The notes: generated by a model from the letters alone, not told the origin. Counted from the stretch's first letter, positions 35,306 to 44,780 are shown. The stretch: DNA of 49,157 bases from Alistipes sp. (GCA_017517705.1 JAFWYM010000026.1:1-49157); one strand, 5' to 3'. A program made the numbers and translations.

Positions 35306-35869
35306 TTATTCGTTACTCTCCATTTTGCGCTTTAGGGCCTCGAGGAGCTCCTTGTTGTAGTCGTCCAAGCCCTGCACGTCGCTCTCTTCAACCTCAGCCT
35401 CCATGCGCTCCATATCCTCCTCCGTGGCCTCGCTGAACGATGCCAGCATCTCGGGGTTGCAGCCACCCTCCTCGTGTACGCGACGGTAGGGTAGCGACAA
35501 TACGATGCTCTCGTAGATATACTGCGTGAGGTCGAGGTAGTCCTCCGCGGGCGACATCCACAGCACCTCGCCGTCGTAGTCGTCAATCTCGTCCGAGAAC
35601 TTAACCACAAGGTCTCCCTCGTAATCCACAGCTATGGGACAATCCTCCAAGCAGCGGTCGCACTCGCAGATAACCTCGCCATCGATGGTTACGTTGAGCT
35701 CCAACATTGTCTCGCTACGCTTGAGCATTACGTGCGCATTGCAACGGCCACCCTTGATCTCCACTCGATCATACGCCTCAAATAACGCATCATCTACCTG
35801 AAAATCATACTCGTAGCTTCCACTTTTAAGCCCCTTGTAGGCTATCGTGTACAATGCATTTTGCTCCAT
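35306..35869 (-). CDS. yceD: YceD family (DUF177) protein, 23S rRNA accumulation
   Basis: 187 residues. YceD/DUF177 proteins are encoded upstream of rpmF and are linked to 23S rRNA accumulation. The conserved CxxC-type segment is VICECDRCLEDC (about 66-77), followed by WMSPAEDYLDLTQYIYESI and SLPYRRVHEEGGC. I chose the ATG at 35869 rather than the TTG at 35890 because the TTG codon lies inside the -7 box (35888-35895), so it could not be transcribed from that promoter. It is 87 nt upstream of rpmF. Confidence 0.85.
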   Translation of the reverse strand: MEQNALYTIAYKGLKSGSYEYDFQVDDALFEAYDRVEIKGGRCNAHVMLKRSETMLELNVTIDGEVICECDRCLEDCPIAVDYEGDLVVKFSDEIDDYDGEVLWMSPAEDYLDLTQYIYESIVLSLPYRRVHEEGGCNPEMLASFSEATEEDMERMEAEVEESDVQGLDDYNKELLEALKRKMESNE

Positions 35870-35887
35870 TTCAGCACAATTAGTCTG

Positions 35888-35895
35888 CAAATTTA
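35888..35895 (-). promoter_or_regulatory. -7 box of yceD-rpmF-plsX
   Basis: TAAATTTG on the minus strand fits TAnnTTTG; transcription would start at about 35881, 12 nt before the ATG at 35869. No clear -33 TTG is seen at the usual distance. Confidence 0.55.
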
Positions 35896-35926
35896 CGACA
35901 AAAAACTAAAATCTGCAAATTATTAC

Positions 35927-35934
35927 TATTTTTG
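35927..35934 (+). promoter_or_regulatory. -7 box of the gene at 35975
   Basis: TATTTTTG fits TAnnTTTG and points away from the yceD promoter; leader about 35 nt. Confidence 0.55.
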
Positions 35935-35974
35935 TAGCAGAATTTTCAATCTTTTTGCAAAGAGTTGTTCGATT

Positions 35975-36367
35975 ATGGCAGGGTTTACTATACGTGTTGA
36001 TTGCAACGACGATGCCTTTTGGCGCTTCAACTATGTTGTTATGTGTAGTGTGCGACGTGGTGGTGAGGAGGTGGAGTTCCTCAAGCACCGTAGCGAGATA
36101 GCACCCGTGGGTGCCGAGCTACGTGAGAAACCTAAGGGCTACAATGCGGAGCGTGGTGTTGTGCTCAGTAGCACCGATGCCGAGGAGCTTACCTTATATA
36201 TATATGTAATCCCGCATACGCTCCCGCGCGAGAACACCACACGCGACATTGCGCCACTTAATATGTCGCTCATCGTCGAGCACGGCACAACACAAGTGCT
36301 TAAACGCTGGGTGGAGATAAACCCCTGGTCGGGCGAGAATGTGGAGATTAACATTAAGGGGGATTAA
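35975..36367 (+). CDS. Small beta-rich protein of unknown function
   Basis: 130 residues from the ATG at 35975, placed 40 nt after the -7 box; the longer ORF start at 35861 is upstream of the promoter. No signal peptide. The sequence alternates short strands (FTIRVDCNDDAFWRFNYVVM, LTLYIYVIPH, MSLIVEHGTTQVLKRWVEIN). It is divergent from yceD and has a terminator, so it is monocistronic. I do not recognise the family; a cytoplasmic beta-sandwich is the likely fold. Confidence 0.7.
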   Translation: MAGFTIRVDCNDDAFWRFNYVVMCSVRRGGEEVEFLKHRSEIAPVGAELREKPKGYNAERGVVLSSTDAEELTLYIYVIPHTLPRENTTRDIAPLNMSLIVEHGTTQVLKRWVEINPWSGENVEINIKGD

Positions 36368-36413
36368 GGTTCTGCAATATTGATGATATGCGAATATTAT
36401 GAATCCCCACTAA

Positions 36414-36461
36414 AATAGTAGGTAGCACTTGTCAAATAATCTTGAGGTGCTACCTATTATT
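36414..36461 (+). terminator. Terminator after the small beta-rich gene
   Basis: AATAGTAGGTAGCAC pairs with GTGCTACCTATTATT (one mismatch) around an 18-nt loop, 46 nt past the stop. It has only a short T-tract. Confidence 0.65.
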
Positions 36462-36578
36462 GTAATGCTATTCTGTATTACTGAAATTTCTGTAAAATTC
36501 CAAATTCATATAGTGGTTTACCAGCCATTCAGTTATGGATTTTATTGTACACCATGAGTATATTAACTAAATTATTCG

Positions 36579-36586
36579 TATCTTTG
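36579..36586 (+). promoter_or_regulatory. -7 box of the BACON lipoprotein gene
   Basis: TATCTTTG fits TAnnTTTG, 48 nt before the ATG at 36634. A -33 TTG at the usual distance is absent. Confidence 0.55.
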
Positions 36587-36633
36587 TGTAACGATAGCAA
36601 GTAATAACAGACACAATCCAAATTTATACTACT

Positions 36634-38097
36634 ATGAAGAAACTATTTTATTTATTGGCATTGCTTGGAATTTTTGCCGTTGGTTGCGAGGAGTTAGCTT
36701 CGGGCTTATCTAATGGCGGAGATCAGACGGAGAACCCTGACAATGGCAACGATGAGGGTGATGTTGTAGATTTTGATATCAATGTTGACGACAACATTAT
36801 TGTAAGCTTCGAGGGTGGCGAGGTTGAGGTTACCATTACTACGAGCCTTGAGTATTCTGTAAATGTTGCTGAGGAGGCAGAGGAGTGGTTGAGCGTGACT
36901 AAGGCGAGTGCCGAGGGTGTTGACACACTTACTCTCACCGTCGCAGTAAACGAGGCCGAGCAGGAGCGTAGCGCCGAGGTGACACTATCGGTTGACACGG
37001 CGAATTACTCGTGTAGCTTCACTATTACACAGCTTGGCTGGGGTGACGATATATGGAATGAGCTAGGCGAGGGAATATTCTATGAGGATTTCATTAGTTG
37101 GGTTTATGGTGGTATTGCAGGTAATGTAGCATCCGTTGCTATCGAGGAGAGCATTACACGTCCGGGCTACTATCGTATGGTGGATCCATTCTGTGAGGAG
37201 AATATACCTATCTTTATCGGTGGTATGCCATCAGACATAACATGCGCTGAGGTGGGGTATGTTGAGATTGATGCACGCAACCCCGAGGCAGTATTTATCC
37301 CATTCCAGCCTGTAGGTATCACTATCGATGGTTTGGGTGAGATTTGGATCGGTTATGTTTCGGAGGAGTATGGTGAGATGGTGGATGGAAATATATCATT
37401 CCCCGTTAACGCCTTGGGTTTATTCGTTGCTGGCATTCCTTCTGAAGGTTACTATGCCAACACAAGTGGTATGTTCCAAATAGTTTTGCCCGGAGCCCCG
37501 AATAATGCTAAGTTGCGTCTTCGTTCCCCCTCTCTGTCGATAGAGAATGTCACCGATACGAGCTTCACCGTTACATGGAAGGCTATAGAGAATGCCGACT
37601 ACTATGTGGTAGGTAGTAATGTTGCTGAAGAGACTATAGTCTATAATACATTCTACACCGTGGATGTTTATAGTAAGGGAGGATATACCGTGAATGTGCA
37701 TGCCGTTTCCGATAACCCTCGCTATCTGGATTCTTCGACAATTTCAATAGTGCAATTTTACGACCTTATAACCCCCGAGGAGTGCGACTGGGCGGAGGCT
37801 AAGATAATCGTAGACCCTGAAGATGGTGTCTCAATCTTCTGTAAAGGTACGGGTATTGTAGATTGTACAATGGTATTGTTTAGTTATGATGGCAATAATG
37901 CTGTGGATTATTCGGCTTCAGAACTCTTTTTATGGGGTGATAATTACTGGTTTGATCTTGCGGAGGTTAATGCCGGAGGTCAAGCCGTGAAGGTTGGCAC
38001 TGAGGTCGATTCAGGATATCAGGCCTATCTCTTTATGATGCATGAGGGTGGAGATACAGTATTCTTTAAACTCTTATATAACCCCGCGAATAGTTAG
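36634..38097 (+). CDS. Lipoprotein with BACON-like and FN3-like domains
   Basis: 487 residues, lipobox Cys18 (FAVGC), followed by a Gly/Asn/Asp linker. Residues about 50-135 are BACON-like (VSFEGGEVEVTITTSLEYSV, AEEWLSVTKASAEG, CSFTITQLG). Residues about 140-290 form an unknown beta domain (GEGIFYEDFISWVYGG, GYYRMVDPFCEE). Residues about 300-370 resemble fibronectin III (SPSLSIENVTDTSFTVTWKA). The last 120 residues are beta-rich. It is convergent with groEL and shares the hairpin at 38115. Function is likely surface glycan or protein binding. Confidence 0.8.
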   Translation: MKKLFYLLALLGIFAVGCEELASGLSNGGDQTENPDNGNDEGDVVDFDINVDDNIIVSFEGGEVEVTITTSLEYSVNVAEEAEEWLSVTKASAEGVDTLTLTVAVNEAEQERSAEVTLSVDTANYSCSFTITQLGWGDDIWNELGEGIFYEDFISWVYGGIAGNVASVAIEESITRPGYYRMVDPFCEENIPIFIGGMPSDITCAEVGYVEIDARNPEAVFIPFQPVGITIDGLGEIWIGYVSEEYGEMVDGNISFPVNALGLFVAGIPSEGYYANTSGMFQIVLPGAPNNAKLRLRSPSLSIENVTDTSFTVTWKAIENADYYVVGSNVAEETIVYNTFYTVDVYSKGGYTVNVHAVSDNPRYLDSSTISIVQFYDLITPEECDWAEAKIIVDPEDGVSIFCKGTGIVDCTMVLFSYDGNNAVDYSASELFLWGDNYWFDLAEVNAGGQAVKVGTEVDSGYQAYLFMMHEGGDTVFFKLLYNPANS

Positions 38098-38114
38098 GTG
38101 GTGGTTGTAAAAAA

Positions 38115-38153
38115 GGGGGGGGCTGACTAACAAGTAACTTAGTCAGCCCCCCC
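38115..38153. terminator. Repeat-family hairpin, copy F, between convergent genes
   Basis: A G-rich arm ending GCTGACTAA pairs with TTAGTCAGC followed by a C-run. AAAA precedes it on the left and TTA follows. It can end both the BACON lipoprotein gene and groEL. No MITE is attached. Confidence 0.8.
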
Positions 38154-38172
38154 TTATATCCGTAACGGTCTA

Positions 38173-39807
38173 TTACATCATGCCACCCATGCCGGCAGCG
38201 CCTGCGGGCATGCCTGGGAGAGGGTTGTCCTCCTTCTTCTCGGCCAAGACGCACTCCGTCGTGAGGAACATCGAGGCGATAGAGGCAGCATTCTCCAAGG
38301 CTACGCGCGACACCTTCGTCGGGTCGATGATACCCGCAGCGAGCATATCCTCATAGCGGTCGTCACGAGCATTGTAACCAAAGGCGCCCGTGCCCTCCTT
38401 AACCTTGTTGACCACAACCGAGCCCTCGCCACCGGCGTTGGCTACAATCTGGCGCAGGGGCTCCTCGATGGCACGCTTGACAATCTGGATACCTGTGGTC
38501 TGGTCGTCATTCTCGCCCTTCATGCCCTCGAGCGATGCTACGGCACGGATGTAGGCAACACCACCACCCGGCACGATGCCCTCCTCTACGGCGGCACGTG
38601 TAGCTGCAAGTGCATCATCTACGCGATCCTTCTTCTCCTTCATCTCGACCTCTGTGGCGGCACCTACGTAGAGTACGGCAACACCACCGGCGAGCTTAGC
38701 CAAGCGCTCCTGGAGCTTCTCGCGGTCGTAGTCCGACGTCGCATTCTCGATAGATGCGCGAATCTGCTGCACGCGGGCAGCGATGGCCTCCTTAGTGCCG
38801 GCACCATCGACGATGGTCGTGTTCTCCTTGTTCAAGGTCACCTTCTCGGCAGTACCGAGGGCATCGAGGCCTGCATCCTCGAGCTTCATGCCCTTATCCG
38901 ACGATATTACAGTGGCGCCTGTGAGCGTAGCTATATCCTCGAGTATCTCCTTGCGACGGTCGCCAAAGCCCGGGGCCTTGCATGCGGCAATCTTAAGCGT
39001 GCCGCGGAGCTTATTTACGACGAGAGCCGAGAGAGCCTCGCCATCAACATCCTCGGCGATGATGAGGAGCGAGCGGCCGCTCTGTGCCACGGGCTCAAGG
39101 ATGCCCATGATCTCCTTCATCGTCGAGATCTTCTTGTCGGCAATGAGGATGAAGGGCTTGTCGAGTTGTGCCTCCATCTTCTCGGTGTCGGTGATGAAGT
39201 ATGCCGAGATGTAGCCGCGGTCGAACTGCATACCCTCGACAACATCCACATGTGTCTCCGTGCCCTTGGCCTCCTCCACGGTGATGACACCCTCGTTGTT
39301 AACCTTGGCCATAGCCTCAGCTATGAGCTTACCAATTTTGCGGTCGTTGTTTGCAGAGATTGTTGCCACCTGCTCGATCTTGTCGAAGTCCGAGCCTACA
39401 ACCTGGCTCTGCGACTTGAGCGACTCGACAACCCTCTCTACGGCAGCGTCGATGCCGCGCTTGAGATCCATGGGGTTGGCACCGGCTGTTACGTTCTTGA
39501 TACCTACAGATATGAGCGACTGCGCGAGGACCGTTGCTGTGGTTGTGCCATCGCCCGCATCGTCGTTGGTCTTTGAGGCAACCTCACGCACCATCTGCGC
39601 ACCCATATTGGCAAACGTATCCTCCAACTCTACCTCCTTGGCTACGGTCACGCCATCCTTCGTTACCTGGGGCGCACCGAACTTCTTGTCGATGATTACG
39701 TTGCGACCCTTGGGACCAAGTGTCACCTTCACGGCATTGCATAGTGCATCTACGCCCTCCTTGAGAAGCTCTCTTGCCTCCACGTTATATCTTATCTCCT
39801 TTGCCAT
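38173..39807 (-). CDS. groL: Chaperonin GroEL
   Basis: 544 residues, the 60-kDa subunit of the ATP-driven folding chamber. Signatures are [20 protein letters not shown], the ATP-binding [15 protein letters not shown] (about 85-99), and [18 protein letters not shown] (about 405). The C-terminus has the Gly-Met tail (GAAGMGGMM). It follows groES by 58 nt in the usual groES-groEL order. Confidence 0.98.
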   Translation of the reverse strand: MAKEIRYNVEARELLKEGVDALCNAVKVTLGPKGRNVIIDKKFGAPQVTKDGVTVAKEVELEDTFANMGAQMVREVASKTNDDAGDGTTTATVLAQSLISVGIKNVTAGANPMDLKRGIDAAVERVVESLKSQSQVVGSDFDKIEQVATISANNDRKIGKLIAEAMAKVNNEGVITVEEAKGTETHVDVVEGMQFDRGYISAYFITDTEKMEAQLDKPFILIADKKISTMKEIMGILEPVAQSGRSLLIIAEDVDGEALSALVVNKLRGTLKIAACKAPGFGDRRKEILEDIATLTGATVISSDKGMKLEDAGLDALGTAEKVTLNKENTTIVDGAGTKEAIAARVQQIRASIENATSDYDREKLQERLAKLAGGVAVLYVGAATEVEMKEKKDRVDDALAATRAAVEEGIVPGGGVAYIRAVASLEGMKGENDDQTTGIQIVKRAIEEPLRQIVANAGGEGSVVVNKVKEGTGAFGYNARDDRYEDMLAAGIIDPTKVSRVALENAASIASMFLTTECVLAEKKEDNPLPGMPAGAAGMGGMM

Positions 39808-39865
39808 AATAGTCTAAAATGTTATGCTTGTTATACTATAAATTACCAATTAGTCGTAAGCGCAC

Positions 39866-40138
39866 TTACTCGATGACGGCGATTATGTCCGACTGCTTCA
39901 TCACGAGGTAGTCTTCGCCCTCGTAGTTGAGCTCCGTGCCGGCATACTTGCCATACATCACTGTGTCGCCCACCTTCACCTCCATCTTAACCTCTGAGGT
40001 GCCGGGGCCTGCTGCTATAACCTTACCCATAAGGGGCTTCTCCTTAGCTGTGTCGGGGATGTAGAGACCACCTGCGGTCTTCTCCTCTGCCGGATTGGGC
40101 TTCACCAATACGCGGTCTGAAAGCGGTTTTACTGCCAT
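39866..40138 (-). CDS. groS: Co-chaperonin GroES
   Basis: 90 residues, the lid of GroEL. The start [20 protein letters not shown], the mobile loop (about 17-32) with GGLYIPD, and [20 protein letters not shown] are family hallmarks. It is first in the operon. The 40139-40311 region has no CIRCE element and no exact TAnnTTTG box, so how the operon is regulated cannot be read from the sequence. Confidence 0.97.
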   Translation of the reverse strand: MAVKPLSDRVLVKPNPAEEKTAGGLYIPDTAKEKPLMGKVIAAGPGTSEVKMEVKVGDTVMYGKYAGTELNYEGEDYLVMKQSDIIAVIE

Positions 40139-40267
40139 AGTTTTATACTTTTTATGTTTTAGTTAATATTATTTATCTTCGTGTTAGCCTTTTCTGTTTT
40201 CTGTCGTTAGGTCGGGGCAATCACTGTGCCAAACCTCGTGTGTCATATATTATAATATGTACATTTG

Positions 40268-40298
40268 TCACGCGACTGACATTTTGTCAGTCGCGTGA
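40268..40298 (-). terminator. Perfect 13-bp hairpin between the HTH gene and groES
   Basis: TCACGCGACTGAC pairs perfectly with GTCAGTCGCGTGA around ATTTT. It begins 14 nt past the stop of the HTH gene. There is no U-tract on the minus strand, so it may be an RNA stabiliser or a binding site rather than an intrinsic terminator. It could also shape groES-groEL expression. Confidence 0.5.
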
Positions 40299-40311
40299 TG
40301 GAGGCTCTTTC

Positions 40312-40521
40312 TTATCGCAACTTTATTGCAGCAAGTCGCGCTGCGAGTTTGTGTAGATGCTCTTCTATGGCGGCGCGACGCTCATATGTCGGGCGCTTTG
40401 TGCCATTAACGTATTGCTGCATAAGGGTCTCGTTTATGCCCATTGCGCGTGCCACTTGTCTAACATTAAGTTCTGGAAACTCATTGAACATATCGCCTAC
40501 GGGATTCTCTCCGGGCCCCAT
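40312..40521 (-). CDS. Small XRE-like helix-turn-helix protein
   Basis: 69 residues from the ATG at 40521. The longer GTG start at 40569 is excluded because the -7 box (40558-40565) would lie inside the ORF. The core LNVRQVARAMGINETLMQQY (about 18-37) followed by VNGTKRPTYERRAAIEEHLH reads as a phage-repressor-like HTH (DNA-recognition helix about 28-37). The C-terminus is basic. It is preceded by the twin-palindrome repeat, which might be its target. No partner gene (toxin or phage gene) is adjacent. Confidence 0.75.
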   Translation of the reverse strand: MGPGENPVGDMFNEFPELNVRQVARAMGINETLMQQYVNGTKRPTYERRAAIEEHLHKLAARLAAIKLR

Positions 40522-40557
40522 TTTACTATATGCTTGTCCATTGCTGTCGGTTTTTTG

Positions 40558-40565
40558 CAAAGATA
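40558..40565 (-). promoter_or_regulatory. -7 box of the HTH gene
   Basis: TATCTTTG on the minus strand; transcription would start at about 40551, with a 30-nt leader. The -33 region falls just before the palindrome at 40591-40612, so a protein bound there could block RNA polymerase. Confidence 0.6.
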
Positions 40566-40590
40566 GCACATTATTCTTAATTCCGCACTG

Positions 40591-40750
40591 CGGGTATTAT
40601 TTTTAATACCCGTGGTGTTTTTTTGTTCGACTCCATAATTATACACTGTGCCCCACCGTATTGCGGGTATTATTTTTAATACCCGTGATGTTTAGGGGGC
40701 GGGTATGGTGGGGGGGGTGATGGGTACGATCTGGCACTTTGTCATCCTGA
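40591..40750. repeat. Twin-palindrome interspersed repeat, copy 2
   Basis: Palindromes with arms CGGGTATTA/TAATACCCG lie at 40591-40612 and 40664-40685, with the same 51-nt spacer as copy 1 and the same GTTCGACTCCA within it. The downstream flank TGATGTTTAGGG...GGCACTTTGTCATCCTGA also matches copy 1. The rest of 40522-40947 holds the HTH promoter and the two next features. Confidence 0.85.
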
Positions 40751-40766
40751 GCGTCCACCCCCCCCC

Positions 40767-40874
40767 TGTCATCCTGAGCGGAGCGCAAGCGTAGTCGAAG
40801 GATCTGCCCGCGAGGACACTTTGCCTCTTTGTTCCATTGTCTCTTCCAGATTCTTCACTACGTTCAGAATGACA
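40767..40874. repeat. TGTCATCCTGAGCG-type inverted repeat
   Basis: TGTCATCCTGAGCG..GAAGGATCTG on the left pairs imperfectly with CCAGATTCTTCACTACG..GAATGACA on the right, as ends of a 108-bp element. A short partial copy (GTCATCCTGAGCGTCC) precedes it at 40741. Such TGTCATCCTGAGCG repeats are widely scattered in Bacteroidetes genomes; their function is unknown. Confidence 0.75.
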
Positions 40875-40893
40875 TTGTGGAAGCAAATCACAC

Positions 40894-40923
40894 AAAAAAA
40901 GCAGCACTCCCGAGGAGTGCTGC
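40894..40923 (-). terminator. Intrinsic terminator of the beta-helix lipoprotein gene
   Basis: On the minus strand GCAGCACTCC pairs perfectly with GGAGTGCTGC around TCG, followed by TTTTTTT. It lies 24 nt beyond the stop at 40948. Confidence 0.92.
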
Positions 40924-40947
40924 TTAGTATTAACCCTATGCTAACGA

Positions 40948-43900
40948 TTAGTTAGCGAAAGTGTTGTCAGACTCATCAAATGATGGGCTGTAAGCCGCGC
41001 TGTGGGGCTGTAAAAGTGTTGCTGAAGCAAAATCAGCATACTTCTCAAATCTGTTGCCCTTTACAACAATAGGGGTGCTTGACTGGTATTTGCCAAGGTA
41101 AATAGCTCTATCAGTTGTCTCAGACTTAAAGATGTTGTTCTCGATATTGAACGCACCCTTTCCTGAGTAGTATGTATAGATGTCAACATAACCACCTGTT
41201 GTCTCAAATGTACAATTCTTGATGGTGATATTACCTGACTGGCCACTACCGCGATGACGGTCGTTGAAGGCAATAGTAGTACCTCCATCAGCGAAGTGGC
41301 CGGTGAAGGTACAGCCATCGATAACAAGACCGTTGGTACCACTATTATTCTTGTTTGCACCACCGCTCAAAATGCTTGCATAGAATCTCTCATTGCCATT
41401 ACCATCGTAAGCCATCTTGGCCTTAGCAGCATCAAACTCGATGTTCTTCAATGTTACATTGTCAGCACCATTAAGGTTGAAGCAGTGTGCAACAGCACCA
41501 TCGAGACCCTCGATAGTAACATCGCTCTTAAGGTTGATAGTCTCCTCATACACGCCGGGCTGGAGAACGATATCTTTAACGCCAGCGTCGATGGCAGCCT
41601 GGAGATCATCAGCCGTGTAGATGTAGTCGTTCTGGTCGGCATCGCGAGGGAATACGCGGAAGCTATCAGCACCTGTGAGGCTGTAATCTGCGGGAGCTAC
41701 GAATGTAACATCATCGTTGCCCGTAGTAAATATTACCTGGTAGCCAGAAGTCTCCAACGTGTTATCGCCAGTGAAGTTAACAGTGTACTTCTTAGAGGCC
41801 TTACGAACGATAACGGGCTTAGCAGCCTTGATATTAACATTCTCGAGGTTGAGAGTGTACTCTCCTGTACCATTAGCACGAATACCATACTCGTTGCTAG
41901 CGATATTTGTGTTCTTGATATAGTTGAGCTTAGCATCACCCACAGCGATACCGTTCTTTCCGTTTACGATACCAACGCGGTCGATAGTTACATTTGCAGT
42001 GCTGCAAGATGTAAGCTGTACCAATGAGTGCAAGCCGTTAGCTGCGCAATCCTCAATAACGAGGTTGCCATTCACAGACCAGAACTTAGCACCTACGCTA
42101 TTATGAACAGCTGCATCCTTAGCGGTGAAAGTACAACCCTTGATGGTCACGTTATCGGGGTAACGCTTGCTTGTGCCATCTATTTCGCCACAGTAGATAA
42201 ATGCACTATCCAACAAGTTTGCACTGTTAGCAGTCTCAAACTCGATATTCTCGAATACTGTAGTTGCACCCTTGTACTGTGACTTACCATTGATCTGGAA
42301 GTATCCGTCAAAGTTGTAGTGACGACCATTGATAGTAATGGTAGAGTTTGCAATCTCGGGAACGATAACATTACCTACGATATCAGCAGCAAAAAGAATC
42401 TCATCACCACCCTGAGCGTTGTCGAGGAGGTACTGGAGGCTCGCAGCGTTGTAAGCAAACAACTGGTCGCCGGGGAATACGAGGAGATCGTCACCGCCAT
42501 TGAGAACCCAGTTGCTCTCGGGAGCCTCGAATGGCTTATCATCCTTATTCTTGGTGAATACTACCTGGTAGCCGGGAGCGTCGAATGAGTTCTGGCCAGT
42601 GATGTTAACGATGTAGTCGCCACTTGTATAGCGCATGATAACGGGAACCTCGGCAGTAACGTTTACATTCTCGATATTGAGAGTTGTTGCAACTGAGGCA
42701 TCTGCACGGATACCATACTGCCTACCTACGAGTGTAGAGTTCTTGATGGTAGGATTTAGCGATGTGCCAAATGCTACACCACCCTCCAATGCGTCAACAT
42801 TAACATTGTCAAACAGCACGGTATTACAGTCGTAGAGCTGTGCCAATGAGTGCATGCCTGAAGCACCGCTACGTGTAGTGCCATTAGCAACGCAATCCTT
42901 AACGATGATATTCTTTGCGGCACGAAGCTTTAGACCAACAACATCTACACCTGTTGCGTTGAACGAACAGCTTTCAACAGTTACATTGTGGGCATAGTTG
43001 TAGTTGTAACCAGTGTGGGGTTTATCAGCGTCAATGAAGTTGATGCTGTCCCTCGCGGTGGTGAAGTTTACATTCTTGATAGTAACGCTATCTGTACCAC
43101 TCTGATTACCACGGCCGTTGATGAAGATAACACCATCGTAGTTATAGTTATTACCATCGATAACATAATCCTTACCATCAACCTGCTGAACGGTTACATC
43201 ACCCTTGATATTGTTTCTAAAGAGGATAGTCTGGCCGTTTACGTAGTTGTCGAGAGCCTCCTGGAGTGACTGAACAGTGTCAACAAATACGACGTTCTTA
43301 ACAGTCTCGCCAGCGAAGTTATCGTCGATGCGTACCTCGATCTCAGTAGCTGTAGTGAGGACGTTACCGATAACAGTAGTGAGCTTGTTACGCTCAACGG
43401 GGATATCAGTAGAGAACTTAGTCTCCTTGATGAGCTTGTCATCAGCCTTAGAGTCGTCCTCGTATACCTTCATTGTGAAGTGGTAGGGAGTCTGTCCCTC
43501 CTTCTCAGCGAGGATGTAGTCCGTGAAGAGAGTCATGTGAGTGTGACGCTCAACGTTCTCAGCGTTAGGAGCCTTCCTAGCATCGAAATCGGCAGTGTAG
43601 AAGTGGTTTGCAAGGCTACCCTTACCTACGCCATCGTTGTACTCGCTGTCGAATGTTACCGTAGCTGTAGATGTCACAGCCTTAGTCTCGCCGGTGATGG
43701 CGTTGAACTCCGTAGGATGTGTCTCATCGTAAGTAACAACGACACAAGTGGGGTCAACGTTGATGTTGAGCTCTGCGAGGTCGGTAGCGATAACGCGAAG
43801 CTTACCATAGGGGCGCTTCAAGACGATATCCTGCGCAGCAGAGTTCTCGATAACGATGTCCTTCGTAGCGAAGTAAGCATCGGTACACTCATCGTTGATG

Positions 43901-44445
43901 CCGTCGCTAACAACCTTGATGTCAGCCAAGGTGTTACCAATCTCGTGGTGCTTACCGAGGGTACGCTGATCAGCGATAGATGCAGTCTGAGTAGCATCGG
44001 TAACCGACTGAGGCACGAAGTCAGCGAATACTACGAAGTGGTACTCACGACCGGGCACAAGGCGAAGATCAAATACTACGGGCGCGTACTCGTCAACGAT
44101 CTTAACCTGACGATCCTTAACGGGCTTTACGTCGTCAGCATACGAAGCAGCCTTGTCGTACACCTCCAAGGTGTAACGAAGGTTAACATCATTCCAGTCA
44201 ACGCGGAGGGTGGCATCGCCATTGTCCTCAGCCTGGAGATAGTCAATAGCACCATAGGCACTATTCAAACCCGACACTCCGTCGTTAACCTGATCCTCAC
44301 TTGCACGTGTTGCAAGCTCAGCAGCGCCGACCGAGAGCTGGAAGTCGACCTCACCACCGCCAACAGGATTGGCAGCGTCGAAGTCCTTCTGGCACGATGC
44401 CAAACCAAGCACCAATGCCGCCAAAGCTAAAAATCTCGCTTTCAT
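40948..44445 (-). CDS. Lipoprotein with DUF6562-like domain and duplicated right-handed beta-helix
   Basis: 1165 residues, lipobox Cys18 (GLASC). Residues about 30-380 are a fimbrillin-related DUF6562-like domain (LVPGREYHFVVFADFVPQ, KRPYGKLRVIATDLAEL, IPVERNKLTTVIGNVLT), also seen in the protein at 47985-49046. Two tandem beta-helix blocks follow (about 390-665 and 670-935), aligned unit for unit: YNYDGVIFING/YNFDGYFQING, then MHSLAQLYDCNTV/LHSLVQLTSCSTA, and APGYQVVFTKNKDD/TSGYQVIFTTGNDD. A third, more diverged helix closes the protein (940-1165; LVIDGCTFTGHFADGGTTIA). Polysaccharide binding or cleavage is possible; no lyase active site was recognised. Confidence 0.85.
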   Translation of the reverse strand: MKARFLALAALVLGLASCQKDFDAANPVGGGEVDFQLSVGAAELATRASEDQVNDGVSGLNSAYGAIDYLQAEDNGDATLRVDWNDVNLRYTLEVYDKAASYADDVKPVKDRQVKIVDEYAPVVFDLRLVPGREYHFVVFADFVPQSVTDATQTASIADQRTLGKHHEIGNTLADIKVVSDGINDECTDAYFATKDIVIENSAAQDIVLKRPYGKLRVIATDLAELNINVDPTCVVVTYDETHPTEFNAITGETKAVTSTATVTFDSEYNDGVGKGSLANHFYTADFDARKAPNAENVERHTHMTLFTDYILAEKEGQTPYHFTMKVYEDDSKADDKLIKETKFSTDIPVERNKLTTVIGNVLTTATEIEVRIDDNFAGETVKNVVFVDTVQSLQEALDNYVNGQTILFRNNIKGDVTVQQVDGKDYVIDGNNYNYDGVIFINGRGNQSGTDSVTIKNVNFTTARDSINFIDADKPHTGYNYNYAHNVTVESCSFNATGVDVVGLKLRAAKNIIVKDCVANGTTRSGASGMHSLAQLYDCNTVLFDNVNVDALEGGVAFGTSLNPTIKNSTLVGRQYGIRADASVATTLNIENVNVTAEVPVIMRYTSGDYIVNITGQNSFDAPGYQVVFTKNKDDKPFEAPESNWVLNGGDDLLVFPGDQLFAYNAASLQYLLDNAQGGDEILFAADIVGNVIVPEIANSTITINGRHYNFDGYFQINGKSQYKGATTVFENIEFETANSANLLDSAFIYCGEIDGTSKRYPDNVTIKGCTFTAKDAAVHNSVGAKFWSVNGNLVIEDCAANGLHSLVQLTSCSTANVTIDRVGIVNGKNGIAVGDAKLNYIKNTNIASNEYGIRANGTGEYTLNLENVNIKAAKPVIVRKASKKYTVNFTGDNTLETSGYQVIFTTGNDDVTFVAPADYSLTGADSFRVFPRDADQNDYIYTADDLQAAIDAGVKDIVLQPGVYEETINLKSDVTIEGLDGAVAHCFNLNGADNVTLKNIEFDAAKAKMAYDGNGNERFYASILSGGANKNNSGTNGLVIDGCTFTGHFADGGTTIAFNDRHRGSGQSGNITIKNCTFETTGGYVDIYTYYSGKGAFNIENNIFKSETTDRAIYLGKYQSSTPIVVKGNRFEKYADFASATLLQPHSAAYSPSFDESDNTFAN

Positions 44446-44691
44446 CTGAATAATTGTTTAAGTTAATAAAAATGTGTATTGGTTATTTTACCTTTCTATT
44501 CTCTCTTTGGGTCTTCCCTTTTCTGTTCTACATACTCTCTATACTCTCTCGAGTGCCTATGCGCATCAAATACATGGCTCTAAAATCAATCGTAGAGGAC
44601 GAGCGTAAATACCCCCCCCCTCAGCGAGTTACGCCATTAGAGCATCTAAATATCGCATTCTAACGCACTTAGAGCGCATATTTCTCTATTA

Positions 44692-44699
44692 CAAAGGTA
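44692..44699 (-). promoter_or_regulatory. -7 box of the beta-helix lipoprotein gene
   Basis: TACCTTTG on the minus strand fits TAnnTTTG. A TTG lies 22 nt further upstream (44724-44722), slightly longer than the usual spacing. Confidence 0.55.
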
Positions 44700-44780
44700 G
44701 AAAAATTTTGGTCTCGTGGTGCAAAAAATGCGAAAAAAAATCCATTTCGTTTAAACTTTTTTTTGCGGCGACGTAGGTGC

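Noticed and set aside
35870-35890. TTG start for yceD
   Set aside because: The codon lies within the -7 box, so it would be upstream of the transcript.
40139-40311. CIRCE/HrcA operator before groES
   Set aside because: No TTAGCACTC/GAGTGCTAA pair is present. An A/T-rich palindrome at 40244-40259 is too weak to call.
40522-40569. Longer GTG-started form of the HTH protein
   Set aside because: The -7 box TATCTTTG lies in this stretch, so it is promoter and not coding.
44446-44690. Riboswitch in the long leader of the beta-helix gene
   Set aside because: No recognised riboswitch core or clear terminator/antiterminator pair could be seen by eye.
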